DNA of 22,203 nucleotides from JBFMFE01 sp040752295. Lineage in GTDB: Bacteria; UBP15; UBA6099; JBFMBQ01. The position numbers were made by a program, and so were the translations under genes. Positions 1-7,394 of the stretch are shown here, in pieces; position 1 is the stretch's first letter, and every line of letters starts with the position of its first letter. The notes beneath the pieces were generated by a model that saw only the letters and a list, made by a program, of their open reading frames with translations, was not told the DNA's origin and did no database searches. The stretch is taken from the NCBI GenBank assembly GCA_040752295.1, contig JBFMFE010000015.1, positions 1-22,203 on the forward strand. The letters run 5' to 3'.

Positions 1-212
1 GCTTTCGTTATATTTTGATATGTTCCGTGAAGAGAATCCTCGGATGAGGTTATTCGTTCGTTTTGCCTGACGCTTCATACATCTTTTGTTTAAATGCGGG
101 CGGGGATCTCCGCGGGAGCTTTTATAGAAGCACGCGACAGGCTGATGTTCCTCTCACGGTCCGCAGCCGGCGCCGGGCAGGAAAGATGAAGCCGCGGTGC
201 GTCGCGCGCGCA

Positions 213-250
213 TTCGCCGCGCCCGCCGGCGAACGTCCCCCTCGCGGGGG
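213..250 (-). other. GC-rich hairpins downstream of the hxsA-like gene
   Basis: Two inverted repeats follow the hxsA-like stop. One has TTCGCCG at 213-219 pairing with CGGCGAA at 227-233. The other has CCCCC and GGGGG flanking CGCG at about 236-250. They could mark the 3' end of the operon transcript, but no T-run follows on the minus strand, so they do not look like a standard intrinsic terminator. Confidence 0.3.
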
Positions 251-256
251 GCATGA

Positions 257-544
257 TCACCAGGAGCCGTGGGAGGAGTGGGAGGCGTGGGAGGCGTGAG
301 AGGCGTGGCTGTAATGCGAGTAGTGTCCGCCCGTCGTCCCGCTGTTGTGCAGGTAGTTGTTCAACCACTGTCCGTGGCTGGAGTGGCTGTTGTGCCCGTA
401 AGCCACTTCCGCGGTGATGCCCAGCGCCAGGAGCGCCATCGCGCCGGTCACTATGGCCCTCTTGGCGATCTTGCCGTCCTCGTTCGTGAGGAACGACATT
501 ATCTCCTTTTTCATTTCGGGCAACCGCTTTTTCTTGTCCGCCAT
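257..544 (-). CDS. hxsA: His-Xaa-Ser repeat peptide, HxsA-like (95 aa)
   Basis: Likely substrate of the Hxs radical SAM system. The sequence shows a charged N-terminus (residues 1-28, including FLTNEDGKIAKR), a hydrophobic segment (about 29-49, AIVTGAMALLALGITAEVAYG without its ends) that could be an anchor or signal, and then a Ser/His/Gly-rich tail. Ten H-x-S triplets start at His 51, 54, 66, 74, 77, 80, 83, 86, 89 and 92, and the protein ends in SHGSW. A Gly-Gly at 72-73 sits just before the dense repeat run. I chose the ATG at 544 because GGAGGAG lies six bases upstream; the TTG at 559 would put that site inside the gene. It is the last gene of the operon, 21 bases after the secreted-protein gene. 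Known: HxsA peptides occur with HxsB, HxsC and HxsD. Inferred: the exact HxsA subtype and any modified residues. Confidence 0.85.
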   Translation of the reverse strand: MADKKKRLPEMKKEIMSFLTNEDGKIAKRAIVTGAMALLALGITAEVAYGHNSHSSHGQWLNNYLHNSGTTGGHYSHYSHASHASHASHSSHGSW

Positions 545-565
545 TTTTCTCTCCTCCAATCGTGA

Positions 566-2353
566 TTATTGCGGCGCCGCCTGGACGACCCGCCTTGCCT
601 CGTAAGGCGCCGCGCAATAGTCGGTTTTCAGCAGCTTGTAAAATAATTCATCGCAGAAGTTCCCGTCGAATTTCCGCCGCGTCGGAACCATCACCGCCGC
701 GTGATAACTCCGCGCAACGGGCAGTTTCATCACATCTGCCCCGTCGTTCTTTATGTAGCTGTTAATGGTGTATACGTTTTCCTTACAGATAAGTTCTTTT
801 TCTCTTTCATCCTCCGCTGTGGGCGGTACGTCTTTGCAGATGGAGGCGTCGTTCCTTATGACGGCCCGGCAGATGATCTCTTCGGCTTCCGGCAGTTCTT
901 CACAGCCTTTCTCATCACGGTTTGCCACGCTGTTGTAGAACGTTTTAGTGATTGCATAGTCGCTCGGGCTGGGTTGTTTCTCTCCGGGCGCTCCCTGGAT
1001 GAAAAGCCTGTCCAATATCTCGTCAACGGATTTTCCGTCCCTGAGAAGGGGAAATACGTTCTTGTAAATCACGTAGTGGAGTTTACACTCGCCCGCCGCG
1101 TTATCGTCAAGCCCGGCGCCTTTAACTTTCTCGCACACCGTCCCGTTGTCGGCTTCCACCGCCTTGCAGACGTAATAGGAAATCAGGTCAATCGGATTCA
1201 GTGTCGTTGCACCCTGCCTGGTCTTGTAATAGTTCAATATGTCGGTTTCCGGGATATTCCGGTCCATGCATACCAGGCTCTCCACGACGGCGCCCGCCGG
1301 GACCGCCTCGCCGGGGCGCACCTTCATGTCTCCGCCCGTCAGATAACTTTTATACTTGTCCCTTTTGATTTTCGGTTTTTTGTCGTAAGTGTTCCGCACG
1401 AAGCTGTGCAGGGTCCGGTCGTCCAGCCATTGAATCAACGCGTCCGCCATACGGAACCTGTCCTTTATTTCCAGCGCGTCGGAACCGGCGGGACTCACGC
1501 AGCTCAGGACGCCCGCTTCTTCCTTTATCATCGTGTTCCAGTCGGCGAGCGCTTTCAACTCATCCGGAACGTCCTTGAAAACCGCTTTGAAATAAGCGCC
1601 GAGACATATTTCAAGCACCTTATCCGGTGAAAAGAAACCCCAGAATTCCTTTCCGTTATTTGCCTTCAATCCGGCGTTGTCCAGGGTCTGAAGGAATTCC
1701 ATCAGATTCAATTTTTTATAATTCTTGTCCTGCGCAATCAACTCTTCCCTGATGAGTTTTTCCGTCAGTTTGAGCAGTTCCGGAGAGGACAGATTTTCCA
1801 CCCACCCGCCCTCTATCAGCGGCGCCAGCGCCATCCCGGCGAAAATGCCGGCAGACAATTTTATCAGAGCCTCATAATCGTTAACCTCGATGACCGCCTG
1901 CTTTACGGCTTTTCCGATGACGGCGACGCGCTCCTCCAGCGGCATGGAGTCCACGTCTTCCGGCAGGGCGGCGATGACTTTTTTCCGATACGTCTCCACC
2001 GCCTCCGCCGAGACTATCACGTTTTTCCAGTGCGGCGGCAGGTATTTGAATTGCTTTTCCAGGTACACGGTCAGCACCTTTCCGACCGCTACCGGAACAG
2101 TGTCCGACGCCTCAAGGTACAACTCCGGCCTCTCTTCCGCGGCGGGCTGTTCCTGTTTTTCCTCTTCCGTCAACAGGGTATCTATATGCGCCGGCTCAGG
2201 CGTCTTAACGGTTTCCGCCTGTTCGGTGGTCCCGCCCGCTGTTCCGGTTTTTTCTTCCGTGTCCTTCTGAGCGAACGCCGTTAAAGACAAAACTGCCGCC
2301 ATGAGAAAAGAGAAAAGCAATGCTGTTAGAAACGTTCCACCTGTTGGTCTCAT
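566..2353 (-). CDS. Secreted Cys-containing protein of unknown function, inside the Hxs operon (595 aa)
   Basis: I do not recognise a family. It has a Sec signal peptide (about residues 5-28, hydrophobic core TALLFSFLMAAVLSLTAFA), a low-complexity Thr/Glu-rich linker (about 29-70), and then a largely helical, charged body. The C-terminal third carries irregularly spaced Cys residues, including two clusters of the type C-x(5-12)-C, for example CKAVEADNGTVC and CRAVIRNDASIC. These could form disulfides outside the cytoplasm. The ATG at 2353 overlaps the hxsB stop as ATGA, which implies translational coupling and favours it over the ATG at 2368. Its place between hxsB and the hxsA-like gene suggests a role in export, anchoring or use of the modified peptide. 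That role is inference from position only. Confidence 0.8.
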   Translation of the reverse strand: MRPTGGTFLTALLFSFLMAAVLSLTAFAQKDTEEKTGTAGGTTEQAETVKTPEPAHIDTLLTEEEKQEQPAAEERPELYLEASDTVPVAVGKVLTVYLEKQFKYLPPHWKNVIVSAEAVETYRKKVIAALPEDVDSMPLEERVAVIGKAVKQAVIEVNDYEALIKLSAGIFAGMALAPLIEGGWVENLSSPELLKLTEKLIREELIAQDKNYKKLNLMEFLQTLDNAGLKANNGKEFWGFFSPDKVLEICLGAYFKAVFKDVPDELKALADWNTMIKEEAGVLSCVSPAGSDALEIKDRFRMADALIQWLDDRTLHSFVRNTYDKKPKIKRDKYKSYLTGGDMKVRPGEAVPAGAVVESLVCMDRNIPETDILNYYKTRQGATTLNPIDLISYYVCKAVEADNGTVCEKVKGAGLDDNAAGECKLHYVIYKNVFPLLRDGKSVDEILDRLFIQGAPGEKQPSPSDYAITKTFYNSVANRDEKGCEELPEAEEIICRAVIRNDASICKDVPPTAEDEREKELICKENVYTINSYIKNDGADVMKLPVARSYHAAVMVPTRRKFDGNFCDELFYKLLKTDYCAAPYEARRVVQAAPQ

Positions 2354-3783
2354 CTTGCCGACACCCATGATTCGAACACTTTCAAGGTTTCCGGTTCCTG
2401 CATTCTTGTGAAAAGGTAATCGAGAATGCCGGAAAACAGGATGTGTTTATCGTTGGTCGGTATTTTACTGAAAATATTGCCCTCGTCAATGTAGTTGAGC
2501 ACCGGGCAGACGCCGCAGTAGGGGTGATACACGCAATCCGCGCAGAGGGGGATTCCCTCGAGGCATGAGGCGATGCACACGGCTTTCGCCGTGCCGTTGT
2601 TCAGCACGTCCGTCAGGGTGTCCGAGTAAACGTTCCCTATTCTGAACGAGGTGTCGCCCAGCATGGCCAGCATTCTGCCCTCGTCGCAAGTGTAAACGTC
2701 GCCGTCGTAATTGTAGGCGAGTTGCCCCCTGGCCGCTCCGCAGGGGGAGCGGATGTCCACGAACCCGGGATCGTCGTCCGTGAGTATCTTGACCAGGAAT
2801 ATCTGGGCGGTCCGTTCCATTAAATAACGACCCTGTTTGTTCAACTCGATGATATAGTCAACAGCTTCCCTGTAAAAATCGAGGAAGCGGCGCATGGAGT
2901 AGTCCCATTTGCCGGTCGTCTTTCGCGCGTGACCGATCGGATTGACGGGCCGCAGGTAGATTCCCTCCTGCTCCAGTCTCACGTATTCGTCAATGATCTC
3001 GCGGGGGTAGTCGAGCGAGAACCTGGTCAGCGTGGCAAGCACGCCGGGCATGTGCATCGGGTACCGCTTCCCGTACTCCCTGGTGGCTTTCCTGAGCGCC
3101 TTTACGACTTTCCCGTGATTCGCCCCCCTGTTGTGGTTATGCACCGCTTCATGACCGTCCAGGGAAATGCACAGCGCCACCTTTTTCTCCACAAGGTAGT
3201 TCAGTCTCCTGTCCGTGAGCAGGCTGCCGTTCGTCACCAGTGTGATATACAGGTTTTTGCCCGTCGCCTGCTGCTTTTCCAGCGCATACTCCACGATGAA
3301 CTGCACGACGCTCCAGTTCAGCAGCGGCTCCCCGCCCTGGAACTCGAGGAACAGGTGTTCGCTCGGCGACTGGAAGATCATGTCCACCACTTTCCGGGCG
3401 GTCTCCTCGCTCATGTCGAGGTCTTTGCGTCCAGGGTCCAGGGCGCTTGTCTGGCAGTACAGGCAGCGGAAGTTGCAGCGCATCGTTGCCACAACGATGT
3501 GAAGCGTGGGTCCGCTTTTCAGGTATAAATGCTTTCGCAGGAACCCGGCCGCGAGTCCCTTGACGTTCTCCTCGCCTCTGATAAACCCTTTCTCCCTGAG
3601 CGGGAGATAGATGACTTCGTCTTTGCGCAGCCGCCCGTTCACAAGGTCGTCGAACTGCCCCGCCGTCAGAAATTCGTGTTTCCCGACGTCGTTCGTTATC
3701 AGGTACTTTCCGTCCAGTTTCTTGAAACGGAAGAATCCTGCCTCGACGGTTCCGGAACTTTTCGCCGCTCGTTCTGCCGTCAT
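2350..3783 (-). CDS. hxsB: His-Xaa-Ser system radical SAM maturase HxsB (477 aa)
   Basis: Cytoplasmic radical SAM enzyme expected to modify the HxsA-type peptide. The N-terminal domain (about 16-95, FFRFKKLDGKYLITNDVGKH) matches what I recall of HxsB. The [4Fe-4S] motif is C103-x3-C107-x2-C110 (CNFRCLYC), with GGEP at 150-153. A SPASM-type region for auxiliary clusters has Cys at 348, 366, 403, 407, 414, 417, 423 and 426, and includes the stretch QLAYNYDGDVYTCDEGRML. Length is normal for the family and no key residue is missing. The ATG at 3783 has GGAG just upstream. It lies 31 bases after the small HxsD-like gene and overlaps the next gene by four bases. The chemistry of Hxs maturation is not something I can state; related Haft-type maturases (Xye, Grr, Fxs) form cyclophane crosslinks. 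Confidence 0.93.
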   Translation of the reverse strand: MTAERAAKSSGTVEAGFFRFKKLDGKYLITNDVGKHEFLTAGQFDDLVNGRLRKDEVIYLPLREKGFIRGEENVKGLAAGFLRKHLYLKSGPTLHIVVATMRCNFRCLYCQTSALDPGRKDLDMSEETARKVVDMIFQSPSEHLFLEFQGGEPLLNWSVVQFIVEYALEKQQATGKNLYITLVTNGSLLTDRRLNYLVEKKVALCISLDGHEAVHNHNRGANHGKVVKALRKATREYGKRYPMHMPGVLATLTRFSLDYPREIIDEYVRLEQEGIYLRPVNPIGHARKTTGKWDYSMRRFLDFYREAVDYIIELNKQGRYLMERTAQIFLVKILTDDDPGFVDIRSPCGAARGQLAYNYDGDVYTCDEGRMLAMLGDTSFRIGNVYSDTLTDVLNNGTAKAVCIASCLEGIPLCADCVYHPYCGVCPVLNYIDEGNIFSKIPTNDKHILFSGILDYLFTRMQEPETLKVFESWVSAR

Positions 3784-3814
3784 ATACTCCGTGATCCTTA
3801 CGCCGCCTTTTCTT

Positions 3815-4036
3815 TCAGCTTATCGTTCCCCGCTTTGCCAGATAAACGAGGTAGTTGCAGAATTCATCCTGAATGTTCGCGTTATCCGGCGAAGCGGGGT
3901 CGCGGGGGCTGAGGCCGACGTGGTAATACGCGCCCCGCCGGGTGATTCCGAACGAGGCGATTTCACTGAACGCTTCCGCCGCCGCCTCTATGTTTTTCCG
4001 GCGGTATATCCTTGAATGCAGCCTGATTTCATTCAT
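3815..4036 (-). CDS. Small HxsD-like protein, second copy (73 aa)
   Basis: Short cytoplasmic protein between hxsD and hxsB. Its layout follows that of HxsD: a strand with a Y (residues 1-12, IRLHSRIYRR), a helix with small residues and F (14-27, NIEAAAEAFSEIAS), a second strand with V (35-43), then EFCNYL (58-63), comparable to EFENELL in the neighbouring HxsD. It ends shortly afterwards and lacks the acidic C-terminal tail. I take it as a truncated or specialised paralogue, possibly a peptide-binding partner of HxsB. The start at 4036 overlaps the hxsD stop by eight bases (ATGAATGA), typical of coupled translation; the upstream in-frame start at 4090 lies deep inside hxsD. The homology rests on eye alignment, so it is moderate. 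Confidence 0.7.
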   Translation of the reverse strand: MNEIRLHSRIYRRKNIEAAAEAFSEIASFGITRRGAYYHVGLSPRDPASPDNANIQDEFCNYLVYLAKRGTIS

Positions 4037-4490
4037 CTTTCTTTTTGTGCTTTTCCTCCCACGGCACGGCGATTCCCAGCGGGTCTTCAAGGTAATCCGC
4101 GCCCTCCTCGTCCGCCTCGGCGAGGATGCCCTTGAGTTCCTCCTCGATGTCCTCGTCCTTTTCCAGTTCGTCTTCGCCGGGCTTGAGCGCGTACAGTGCC
4201 TGCGTGATGATCAGTTCCCTCGTCTTCCGGTTCTTTTTTCCCAGCGCCACGCGCAGGCTCTGGTGCAGCAGTTCGTTCTCGAACTCGCCCCTGAGCGCGG
4301 CAAACACCTCCGGCGACGTCTTCTTCTTGCTCCGAAACCTGACAACCACGTCCCCGTTTTTCCCGTAGTCAAGGAGTATATACGCCCGGTCTATGAATCC
4401 GTATGCCGCGGTCATGATCGCGTCCAGCGGGTACAGCGCCTCTTTCACGCGTATATCAATCCTGTTCCCCGCCGCGTTCTTTTTGCCCAT
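4029..4490 (-). CDS. hxsD: His-Xaa-Ser system protein HxsD (153 aa)
   Basis: Small accessory protein of the Hxs system, of unknown biochemical role. Features that match my memory of the family: ALYPLDAIMTAAYGFIDRAY (residues 18-37), GEFENELLHQSLR (68-80), RELIITQALY (91-100), an acidic linker (103-135) and a conserved-looking end DPLGIAVPWEEKH (136-148). No Cys and no membrane segment, so probably a cytoplasmic chaperone or peptide-recognition partner of the maturase; this role is inference. The ATG at 4490 has GGAGAG five bases upstream. It is the first gene of the operon, with a candidate promoter 130-160 bases upstream. Confidence 0.88.
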   Translation of the reverse strand: MGKKNAAGNRIDIRVKEALYPLDAIMTAAYGFIDRAYILLDYGKNGDVVVRFRSKKKTSPEVFAALRGEFENELLHQSLRVALGKKNRKTRELIITQALYALKPGEDELEKDEDIEEELKGILAEADEEGADYLEDPLGIAVPWEEKHKKKDE

Positions 4491-4619
4491 TCAACTCTCC
4501 GCGTTTAACGCAGGCAGCGCCTTCGTTCCCCCGCGCCTGTTCAAGGCGCATCCCCGCTTCCGAGGGGTTCGCAGGACGGCGCCGTTCTCGGGCGGACGAT
4601 TACGTTCCATTTTAACCTT

Positions 4620-4649
4620 ATATTATGTTGCTTCTCCATAATGTTTCAA
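4620..4649 (-). promoter_or_regulatory. Candidate promoter of the Hxs operon
   Basis: On the minus strand, TTGAAA (4649-4644) and TAATAT (4625-4620) are separated by 18 bases. This is a good sigma-70-type match placed between the stop of the surface-protein gene and hxsD. It would give an untranslated leader of about 120 bases. The leader is GC-rich and I see no riboswitch or convincing attenuator in it. Confidence 0.5.
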
Positions 4650-4694
4650 GACCGCGGCGGGACCTGCGCGGCGCTCGAATCCGGGCGGGCGGGT

Positions 4695-7319
4695 TTACCA
4701 TACGATCCTTGCGCAGATCATGTACGCGTCCCCGTCCTCGCAGTTGAACCCATCGCTTCCTATTCTTCCGTTGCCGTCGGAGTAGCAGCCGATGGCAGCC
4801 CAGCCGGCGGCGCATGCCGTGTAGCCGCCGCTGCTGTACCACGCCCGGTAGATTATCGGGGTGCCGGAGACGTAGAAATAGCCGTCGGCCCGGATAAGCC
4901 CGGGCGTATAGATTCTGCTGTTCGGCGTGGTGTCTATATACAACCAGTCGTTGTTGTCGAATATCCGGGTGTTCCCCACGTACATATACCCGGTGTCTCT
5001 GTTCCCCACGCTTACCCAGTTGTTATAGTAGTAATTGAGGTACATCTCCCCCGTATATGAATCCAGGTGCAGGTTGTTTGAGGACGTGTAAATATGTCCC
5101 CAGCCGTTACTGTAGAAGTTATCTCCGTCAAAATACCAGTTTTCCTGGTTGTTATCGTTTATCACGACCGCCGCTTCCGAACCCAGATACAGGCTGCCGT
5201 TGCTGTACACACCCGGCTTACCCCATGCGGCGCCGACCCGCACTTCGTTGGCGGTGCCTTCAGCGTTATATACTTGGATTCCTGATGAGTCCTTAAAAGT
5301 CGCGTAGAAATCGCCGTCCGGGTTTACAGTCAGGTTCCTGCCCGTGTCTAATTTCAATGCGGAAGCCGTTAAGTAATCGTTCAGGCCGCAGTGCGGATTG
5401 GCGTTGTTTGTGCAGTAGCCGACCGACCATACTCCGTTCTGTCCGACACCCGTGTTCCATTGCTGTGTATTTATTCCATCAAAGGACCATAGTCCCACCG
5501 TTGAGGAATGACTTGCGTTACCCTGGCTTTTTACAATGACGTTCGGATATACTCCCTCTACTTGAATCGTCGGGCGCTCGGCATCTGTGCCTACGTCCGT
5601 TCCCCCGACGTTCGTTGCCATCACGTGAAGTTTTGCCGATGCGTCGGGCGCCGTCGTGCCGATGCCAACGTTGCCGCTTGTAGACTGAGAGAAACCGAGA
5701 TTACCGGTATCCGTTGTTAATCCCCCGGTGTATATATCCAGCGACGTCGCCGCCGCCCGGATGCGGGCGCCCCCGCCGGAGGCGCTGTCCATCGGCGACA
5801 TCCAAAGATGGCGGGTGTTGTCGTTGTTCTGAATCTGCAACGCGGGTGTCCATGCCCCCAGATAAGCGCCGAAACCGATTTGCCCCTGCCCGGCGTTCTT
5901 GATGGTGAGATTCCTCTCGAGCGCTCCGCCGCCGGGCAGGTCAAAGAAAGCGTTTCCGCTGACGTGCAGCTTCACGGAGGGGGATGTTCCTCCTATGGCG
6001 ACGTTGTAAGCTGTGGAATCCGGATAGAGGCTGGTTCCTGACAATGTCCATGAACCAGCGTTGGCGTCGCTTCCGTCTATCCTTGTCCATCCGCCGATAC
6101 CACCGTTTTCCACCGTGCGCATCCATACCCCGGCGGTGCTGTGGTTATATCTGGGAAAGGCAAGTTCCAGACTGTATCCGCCGACGCCGCGCATCGGGTA
6201 ATTGCTGCCAAGGCTGAAATTGCCCCTGTACCATTGCGCCGACGTGGCGTTGGGGCAGTTGGTTGTGCCCTGCACGTAGTTCCAGCCCCAGTAACTCGGG
6301 TCTGTGTTACAGTCAATGTAAGTTCCATGGGTCTGCCAGTTTCCGAAATTGCCCAACTGGGGAGAGTTGTAGCCGTCCAGCAGGTCGGCGTCGTTTTCAC
6401 AGGTCACCGTGCCGTTCTGATTGATTACCTGAATCGAACTCTTATCGGCGCAGGAGCCGCTCACCCGCTGTTGTATCACCGTCTCGTCTATCTCGCTCAC
6501 TCCCAATCCGTCCCCTATGTCCGACGCCCCCAGCGAGTTGTCCACCACGCTCGCGGCGTCCACCGAGGCGGTGTCAATCGTGCCGTCGTAGCCGACGACG
6601 AATTTGTTGACGCCGCCGACCTGAATCTGGGCGAGGTTGCCGGACAGCCCGGTCTTGTTGATGTATATCGAGGGGTTGGTGGAGGCGTCGGCGTCGGCGG
6701 CGGCGGGGGCGAGGTGGACGACGCCGGTGAGCGTGGAGGCGTTGTGCTGGTGGAGCGCTGTCAGTCCGCCGTCGGTGAGGTCGGTCCAGTTCGTGCCCGT
6801 GAGCGCAGATTCGGAGACCTTGCCGGCGGTGGTGATCTGGGCGAGTTTGGTGTCGGCGATGGCGGCGGCGGCGGAGATGTCGGCGTTGGCGATCTCACCG
6901 TCTTTGATCTTCGCCGCGGTGACGGCGTTGTCCGGGATGCCGAGGGCGTAGCCGGCGGAGACGACCCTGTGGCGCGGAGAGTAGGTCGTTACGCCGATGG
7001 TTACTTCGAGCCAGAGGGACTGGTTGAAGTCTGTGATTACGAGGGGTGCGGATGCGCCGAGGTTGACGCTGAAAAGCCCGTTTTCCACGGCGACGCCGAG
7101 CTGGGTTTCGGTCCACACCGCAGTTCCCAGGGTATCGGTTGCGAAGAGTCCGAACGTCATGTTGTAGCTGCCGTCGGCGATGGGGACGCCGTTTAAGTCG
7201 GTAACGCGCCCCTGATAGCTCATGAGCAGGGGGACGTCGGCGCAGGCGGCGGCGGTTAGAACCGTGCAAGCCACTACCGCCAAAAATATAACTTTAAGTG
7301 CAATTTTTTTTCGATACAT
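4695..7319 (-). CDS. Large secreted surface protein A, tail-fibre/adhesin-like (874 aa)
   Basis: Exported protein. It has a Sec signal (residues 1-27, ending TAAACA before DVPLLMSYQGRV), then a conserved N-terminal module (about 28-262) with the YQGRVTDLNG motif common in large secreted proteins of uncultured bacteria. The middle is rich in Gly, Asn, Tyr and Trp, with phage tail-fibre-like phrases (DADLLDGYN, SGNVGIGTTAPDASAKLHV) and a stretch resembling a pyocin-knob fold (about 315-415). The C-terminus (YRAWYSSGGYTACAAGW onward) has four Cys shared with protein B. No S74 chaperone domain is visible. The ATG at 7319 has GAGGG upstream. It lies 75 bases downstream of gene B and is probably co-transcribed with it. 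Function is likely adhesion or surface coating, by inference. Confidence 0.8.
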   Translation of the reverse strand: MYRKKIALKVIFLAVVACTVLTAAACADVPLLMSYQGRVTDLNGVPIADGSYNMTFGLFATDTLGTAVWTETQLGVAVENGLFSVNLGASAPLVITDFNQSLWLEVTIGVTTYSPRHRVVSAGYALGIPDNAVTAAKIKDGEIANADISAAAAIADTKLAQITTAGKVSESALTGTNWTDLTDGGLTALHQHNASTLTGVVHLAPAAADADASTNPSIYINKTGLSGNLAQIQVGGVNKFVVGYDGTIDTASVDAASVVDNSLGASDIGDGLGVSEIDETVIQQRVSGSCADKSSIQVINQNGTVTCENDADLLDGYNSPQLGNFGNWQTHGTYIDCNTDPSYWGWNYVQGTTNCPNATSAQWYRGNFSLGSNYPMRGVGGYSLELAFPRYNHSTAGVWMRTVENGGIGGWTRIDGSDANAGSWTLSGTSLYPDSTAYNVAIGGTSPSVKLHVSGNAFFDLPGGGALERNLTIKNAGQGQIGFGAYLGAWTPALQIQNNDNTRHLWMSPMDSASGGGARIRAAATSLDIYTGGLTTDTGNLGFSQSTSGNVGIGTTAPDASAKLHVMATNVGGTDVGTDAERPTIQVEGVYPNVIVKSQGNASHSSTVGLWSFDGINTQQWNTGVGQNGVWSVGYCTNNANPHCGLNDYLTASALKLDTGRNLTVNPDGDFYATFKDSSGIQVYNAEGTANEVRVGAAWGKPGVYSNGSLYLGSEAAVVINDNNQENWYFDGDNFYSNGWGHIYTSSNNLHLDSYTGEMYLNYYYNNWVSVGNRDTGYMYVGNTRIFDNNDWLYIDTTPNSRIYTPGLIRADGYFYVSGTPIIYRAWYSSGGYTACAAGWAAIGCYSDGNGRIGSDGFNCEDGDAYMICARIVW
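6540..7254 (-). repeat. Shared 5' block of surface protein A (copy 1)
   Basis: This block aligns without gaps, at a constant offset of 3402 bases, to 9942-10656. The encoded residues differ at only a handful of sites (for example ATDTLGT versus TTDTLGV, LHQHN versus LHQHD). Identity drops sharply at both ends: inside the signal peptide, and just after the DAAS codons. This points to recent duplication or gene conversion. Confidence 0.85.
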
Positions 7320-7349
7320 TTTTTTCCCTCTTCTTTCAATTTTCCAGGT

Positions 7350-7378
7350 CTGACCCCGGTTTCCTCCGACCCCGATTT
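7350..7378. repeat. Short tandem motif CYGACCCCGRTTT between surface-protein genes
   Basis: Two copies, 7350-7362 (CTGACCCCGGTTT) and 7366-7378 (CCGACCCCGATTT), 11 of 13 bases alike and 16 bases apart. Read on the other strand, the GGGGTCAGACC core resembles motifs I associate with repeats near REP-associated transposases. That link is from memory and weak; no such transposase is in the window. Confidence 0.35.
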
Positions 7379-7394
7379 CTTCCGGCGAGCCGGC

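Noticed and set aside
701..1630. Long frame opposite the secreted Hxs-operon protein
   Set aside because: Antisense shadow produced by the GC-rich codon use of the real gene. It has no start signals and the product looks random.
6141..7196. Long Gly/Val-rich frame opposite surface protein A, and a similar one at 9513-10211
   Set aside because: Both are complements of the Ala/Thr/Asp-rich coding repeats of the surface proteins. They mirror the shared block and have no independent gene signals.
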